A stretch of 64,000 nucleotides of DNA, from positions 1 through 64,000 of the forward strand of contig NZ_JAZDRJ010000003.1 of assembly GCF_047501535.1 (NCBI RefSeq). Reading direction: 5' to 3'. This document shows, piece after piece, positions 61,079-64,000 of this stretch. The DNA comes from Yanghanlia sp047501535 (GTDB taxonomy: Bacteria; Pseudomonadota; Gammaproteobacteria; Burkholderiales; Burkholderiaceae_B). The translations under genes and the position numbers were made by a program. Each line of letters starts with the position of its first letter. The first letter of the stretch is position 1. Below the pieces are notes generated by a model. It saw only the letters and a list, made by a program, of their open reading frames with translations. It was not told the DNA's origin and made no database searches.

Positions 61079-61963
61079 ATGAGCACTTTTGTCTTGACCG
61101 TCACGTGCAGGTCAACCCGGGGCGTTGTTGCGGCCATCGCCGGTTATCTGGCGGACAACGGCTGCAATATCTCGGATAGCGCACAGTTTGACGATCAGGA
61201 AAGCGGCAGATTTTTCACGCGCATCACCATCCAGAGCCAGACTGGCGCCACCTTGCAGGAACTGAAAGACGGTTTTCGCGACATCGCCCAGAAATTCGGC
61301 ATGACGTACGACTTTCATGATGCGGCTGAAAAGATGAAAGTGCTGATTTTTGTTTCGCGCTTTGGCCATTGCCTGAACGACTTGCTGTATCGCTGGCGTA
61401 TCGGCGCTTTGCAGATTGATATTGTCGGGGTGATTTCCAACCATTTGGATTTCCAGAAAACCGTGGTCAACCACGACATTCCCTTCCACTACATTCCGGT
61501 GACCAAGGAAAACAAGCCCCAGGCCGAAGCCCGGCAAATGGAAATCATCCAGGAAACCGGCGCAGAACTCGTGGTGCTGGCGCGCTACATGCAAGTGCTG
61601 TCCGATGATATGTGTCGGGCCATGCCGGGGCGCATCATTAACATTCACCACTCCTTCCTGCCCAGCTTTAAGGGTGCCAAGCCCTATCAGCAGGCGTACA
61701 AGCGCGGCGTCAAGCTGATTGGCGCGACATCGCACTACGTGACATCCGATCTCGACGAAGGCCCCATTATTGAGCAGGATATCGCTCGCGTGACCCATGC
61801 GCAGTCGGTAGAGGACTATGTTTCTCTAGGCCGCGATGTGGAAAGCCAGGTGCTGGCACGGGCTGTGCATGCCCATATTCACCGCCGTGTGTTCATTGAT
61901 GGTGAAAAAACCGTGGTGTTCCCTGCCAGCCCAGGCAGTTACGCAGCGCATCGGGTCGGCTAA
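61079..61963 (+). CDS. purU: Formyltetrahydrofolate deformylase
   Basis: A 294-residue enzyme hydrolysing 10-formyl-THF to formate and THF. N-terminal ACT domain (LTVTCRSTRGVVAAIAGYLADNGCNISDSAQFDD), then a formyltransferase-type domain (MKVLIFVSRFGHCLNDLLYRW; IINIHHSFLPSFKGAKPYQQAYKRGVKLIGATSHYVTSDLDEGPIIEQD) with catalytic N188 and H190 and the later Asp. It is the usual companion of soxBDAG, recycling folate loaded with C1 from sarcosine. AGAGG precedes ATG 61079. Confidence 0.95.
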   Translation: MSTFVLTVTCRSTRGVVAAIAGYLADNGCNISDSAQFDDQESGRFFTRITIQSQTGATLQELKDGFRDIAQKFGMTYDFHDAAEKMKVLIFVSRFGHCLNDLLYRWRIGALQIDIVGVISNHLDFQKTVVNHDIPFHYIPVTKENKPQAEARQMEIIQETGAELVVLARYMQVLSDDMCRAMPGRIINIHHSFLPSFKGAKPYQQAYKRGVKLIGATSHYVTSDLDEGPIIEQDIARVTHAQSVEDYVSLGRDVESQVLARAVHAHIHRRVFIDGEKTVVFPASPGSYAAHRVG

Positions 61964-62000
61964 TATCAGTTTCAGCACTGATAACTCAAGGAGACATACC

Positions 62001-62612
62001 GTGCCGCAACCCGATCATATCTGCGCCTACCCGATTCCCGACGCCCACACGCTCGACGACGACTTGCAACAGGTGTTTGGCAAGTGCATCGACAAGCTGG
62101 GGCTGGTGCCAAACGTGCTGGCCACTTACAGCATCCGCCCGCAGCGTTTGCGCAACTTCATGGCCATGTATAACGAGCTGATGTTTTCGGAATCGGGCCT
62201 GAGCAAACTGGAAAGGGAAATGGTGGCAGTGGTGGTGTCCAGCGCCAACCGCTGCTATTACTGTTTGGTGGCGCATGGCCAGGCGGTACGGGCGCTCTCG
62301 GGCGACCCGGAACTGGGTGAAATGCTGGTGATGAATTACCGCGTTGCACAGCTCGATGCCCGCCAGCGCGCTATGTTGGATTTTGCCTGGAAGCTCACCA
62401 CCACCCCAGCGGAAGTCGGCCCCGCGGACCGCCAGCGTTTGCATGACGTCGGCTTGAGCGCTGAAGATGTTTTCGACCTTTCAGAAACCGTGGCTTTCTA
62501 TAATTTTTCCAACCGGGTAGCCACGGCACTGGATATGATGCCCAACCGGGAATACCACGGGATGGATCGCCCGGAGCCTTTCCAGCCGCCTGTGCCCGCC
62601 CCCAAGTCCTAA
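62001..62612 (+). CDS. AhpD-like / carboxymuconolactone-decarboxylase-fold protein
   Basis: A 203-residue helical protein with the peroxidase-like CxxC (C85 and C88 in NRCYYCLVAHG) followed by H92, as in AhpD-like alkylhydroperoxidases. GTG 62001 is chosen because AAGGAG lies about eight bases upstream; an ATG at 61836 in the same frame is inside purU. It follows purU by 37 nt and may detoxify hydrogen peroxide made by sarcosine oxidase; that role is inferred from context. Confidence 0.85.
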   Translation: MPQPDHICAYPIPDAHTLDDDLQQVFGKCIDKLGLVPNVLATYSIRPQRLRNFMAMYNELMFSESGLSKLEREMVAVVVSSANRCYYCLVAHGQAVRALSGDPELGEMLVMNYRVAQLDARQRAMLDFAWKLTTTPAEVGPADRQRLHDVGLSAEDVFDLSETVAFYNFSNRVATALDMMPNREYHGMDRPEPFQPPVPAPKS

Positions 62613-62621
62613 GCGGGTTAA

Positions 62622-62649
62622 CGCTCTCCCGCCCGTAGCCGGGGGAGCG
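62622..62649. terminator. Hairpin between convergent AhpD-like and AEC genes
   Basis: CGCTC-t-CCC pairs with GGG-g-GAGCG (one mismatch) around a GC-rich loop. No T run follows, so termination strength is uncertain. Confidence 0.4.
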
Positions 62650-62666
62650 CACTTGCCGGCCCGGGG

Positions 62667-63602
62667 TTAGCTGATCAGCGCAATGGTGGCGCTAATCGTA
62701 ATAAAAGATAGCACCGTGCCCAACAACAGCGTGGCCGAACAGCGTGCTTCAATGCCGTAGCGCATGCCGAGGATAGGGTAGATGCTCAGCATGGGCGCGG
62801 CCGCAAACAGCACACCGGCTTGGCGCATTTCCGGCGTCAGCCCTGGGAACAGCAAGAAAGCCAGGGCCGTTAGAGCAGGGTGCAAAATCAGCTTCGCCAG
62901 TGAAATGGCCGTCGCATCGCCCAGCATGCCGCGGGGACGCAGGCCGTGCAGGTTGCCGCCTACTGCAAAGAGCGCCACGGGGGCAGCCGCCATGGCCAGC
63001 ATGTCGATCACCCGTAAGGCCACACCCGGTAAAGGGATGCGTAAGGCCGACAGCGCCAGCCCCAAGCAGATGGCAATCAGCAAGGGGCTGCGCATCAGGC
63101 GCTTGGCTGTCAGGGCCAGTCGCTTGATTAAGCCAGTGTTTTCCTGGCCGCCAGAAGAATCGGCAATCGCCATGGCCAAGGGAATCATCACCATACTTTC
63201 CACCAGAATCGTCATGGCGACGGCGCGTGACGCCGGTTCCGTACCCAGCACCATGGCGCAGATGGAGACCCCGATAAATCCGCTATTGGCCGATGACATG
63301 CCCAGGCCGGCCATGCTGCTTTCCGCCAGACTGGCATGCCGCAAACGGCGATAGGCGATCAGGCCGAGCGCAAATAATACGAGTGACGCCAGCGCATAAC
63401 CGCCCAAAAAATCGATATCCATGGAATCGGCCAGCGGTTTGTTGGCCATGCCGCGCACAATCAGCGCCGGTAGGGCGATGGTGATGACGAACACGCCCAT
63501 GCCGCGCGTGGCGTCCTGGCTGATGAGGCGTGTCATCACGCACACGTAGCCCAGGGCGATCAGGATGAATATGGGGGCAGTAATAGAGAGGATTTCGAGC
63601 AC
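62667..63602 (-). CDS. AEC-family (auxin efflux carrier) transporter
   Basis: A 311-residue inner-membrane protein with about ten helices (ILSITAPIFILIALGYVCVMTRL; FVITIALPALIVRGMA; FIGVSICAMVLG; the C-terminal VLFAAAPMLSIYPILGMRYG). Bacterial AEC proteins move organic acids such as malate or malonate. It is transcribed toward the sox operon and divergent from an ABC ATPase gene. Substrate unknown. Confidence 0.9.
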   Translation of the reverse strand: MLEILSITAPIFILIALGYVCVMTRLISQDATRGMGVFVITIALPALIVRGMANKPLADSMDIDFLGGYALASLVLFALGLIAYRRLRHASLAESSMAGLGMSSANSGFIGVSICAMVLGTEPASRAVAMTILVESMVMIPLAMAIADSSGGQENTGLIKRLALTAKRLMRSPLLIAICLGLALSALRIPLPGVALRVIDMLAMAAAPVALFAVGGNLHGLRPRGMLGDATAISLAKLILHPALTALAFLLFPGLTPEMRQAGVLFAAAPMLSIYPILGMRYGIEARCSATLLLGTVLSFITISATIALIS

Positions 63603-63666
63603 GGGACGATTGTACGTCGAGACACGTACGGCGATTTTTAATATTTCTTTTTGGAATATGCAAAGA

Positions 63667-63685
63667 AGATAAAAATGTTTTATCT
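63667..63685. promoter_or_regulatory. Perfect 8-bp palindrome in the AEC / ABC divergent region
   Basis: AGATAAAA-ATG-TTTTATCT is a perfect inverted repeat with a 3-nt centre, in the AT-rich 140-nt region between two divergent genes. It looks like an operator; the regulator is not in the window. Confidence 0.5.
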
Positions 63686-63742
63686 CATAAGAGGATGGGC
63701 GTAAAGTGGAGTCCTATATACCGATTTAAGCATGTCCCCCTC

Positions 63743-64000
63743 ATGAAATTCTCCTTTCAAAATATAGAGAAATCCTTTGGCGACCTGCGTGTCATCGAGC
63801 ATTTCAGCCGCGAAATTGATCACGGTGAATTGGTGGCGCTGGTAGGGCCTTCGGGCTGCGGAAAATCCACGCTGCTGCATATGGCTGCGGGCCTGGAAAA
63901 GCCCAGCAGTGGCAAGGTGGTGGGCGACGGCAAGGCTATCAAGGGGCCACACCCCGAGCGTACGCTGATGTTTCAGGAAAACGCCCTCTACCCCTGGCTG
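63743..64000 (+). CDS. ABC transporter ATPase, SsuB/TauB/NrtD-like (3' end missing)
   Basis: The first 86 codons of an ATPase, cut off by the window end. MKFSFQNIEKSFGDLRVIEHFSREI leads to Walker A GPSGCGKST (35-43) and the Q-loop FQENALYPWL, whose LYPWL ending is typical of sulfonate, taurine and nitrate import ATPases. Start ATG 63743; the nearby ATG 63732 opens only four codons. The rest of the transporter must lie to the right. Confidence 0.88.
   Translation, partial: MKFSFQNIEKSFGDLRVIEHFSREIDHGELVALVGPSGCGKSTLLHMAAGLEKPSSGKVVGDGKAIKGPHPERTLMFQENALYPWL

Noticed and set aside
61836..62000. Upstream start of the AhpD-like gene inside purU
   Set aside because: It would add 55 cysteine/tryptophan-rich residues read out of frame from purU, while GTG 62001 has AAGGAG.

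Overview
The window looks like a chromosomal segment of a beta-proteobacterium of the order Burkholderiales, most plausibly family Alcaligenaceae (the Bordetella / Achromobacter / Pusillimonas group). Five Bug/TctC-type periplasmic receptors, no TctA/TctB membrane partner for any of them, many LysR, IclR and RpiR regulators with CoA-dependent catabolic genes, an NrtR-controlled nadC, and a prfB-lysS neighbourhood all point that way. This placement is inference from gene content; no 16S gene is present. No tRNA, rRNA, CRISPR array, phage or insertion sequence was recognised.

Layout. 1-2.4 kb: a 5'-truncated Bug receptor, then a multi-pass NnrS/oxidase-I-like membrane protein with an FNR-like box. 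2.5-3.7 kb: a nitronate monooxygenase. 3.9-11.5 kb: an RpiR regulator heading a co-directional cluster in which a complete polyamine-type ABC transporter is bracketed by two class III aminotransferases. 11.6-17.7 kb: a CsbD stress protein, a CopD-like protein, a DUF2231-like protein, a two-gene haem-copper oxidase (subunit II, and a subunit I-III fusion) and a Na/Pi cotransporter. 17.8-21.1 kb: an NAD module of the Nudix-derived regulator nrtR, nadC with two candidate NrtR operators, and an overlapping Bug receptor. 21.1-27.1 kb: a sulfurtransferase, a hemerythrin-like protein behind a candidate NsrR operator, a siderophore-binding protein behind a possible Fur box, meso-diaminopimelate dehydrogenase, a D-amino-acid dehydrogenase and an exported methyltransferase-like protein.

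27.2-39.7 kb holds three related catabolic clusters, each carrying an orphan Bug receptor: CoA-transferase / MaoC / Bug with a divergent LysR; SDR / Bug / pcaF with an IclR regulator; and CoA-transferase / quinone-oxidoreductase-like / Bug with a divergent LysR. The second cluster is interrupted by a sequencing gap (10 Ns) with low-complexity, partly duplicated flanks, so 31.71-31.94 kb is unreliable. 39.8-46 kb: a small protein plus a PAS protein, lysS, a sepiapterin-reductase-like SDR, prfB with its programmed +1 frameshift, and a chemotaxis receptor. 46-50.4 kb: a second polyamine-type ABC operon. 50.4-54.9 kb: a YhaO/YhaN (SbcD/SbcC-like) nuclease-ATPase pair. 54.9-62.6 kb: a GbdR-like regulator divergent from soxBDAG-purU and an AhpD-like gene, a sarcosine-to-glycine C1 pathway. 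The window ends with an AEC transporter divergent from a truncated SsuB/TauB-type ATPase.

The most interesting points are the double NrtR operator in front of nadC with a coupled Bug receptor, the candidate NsrR site before the hemerythrin gene, a sarcosine oxidase delta subunit lacking its zinc cysteines, the double-aminotransferase transporter operon, a 207-nt tail-to-tail antisense overlap beside the oxidase genes, and a Sec-targeted methyltransferase. I did not find a wholly unfamiliar multi-gene system.
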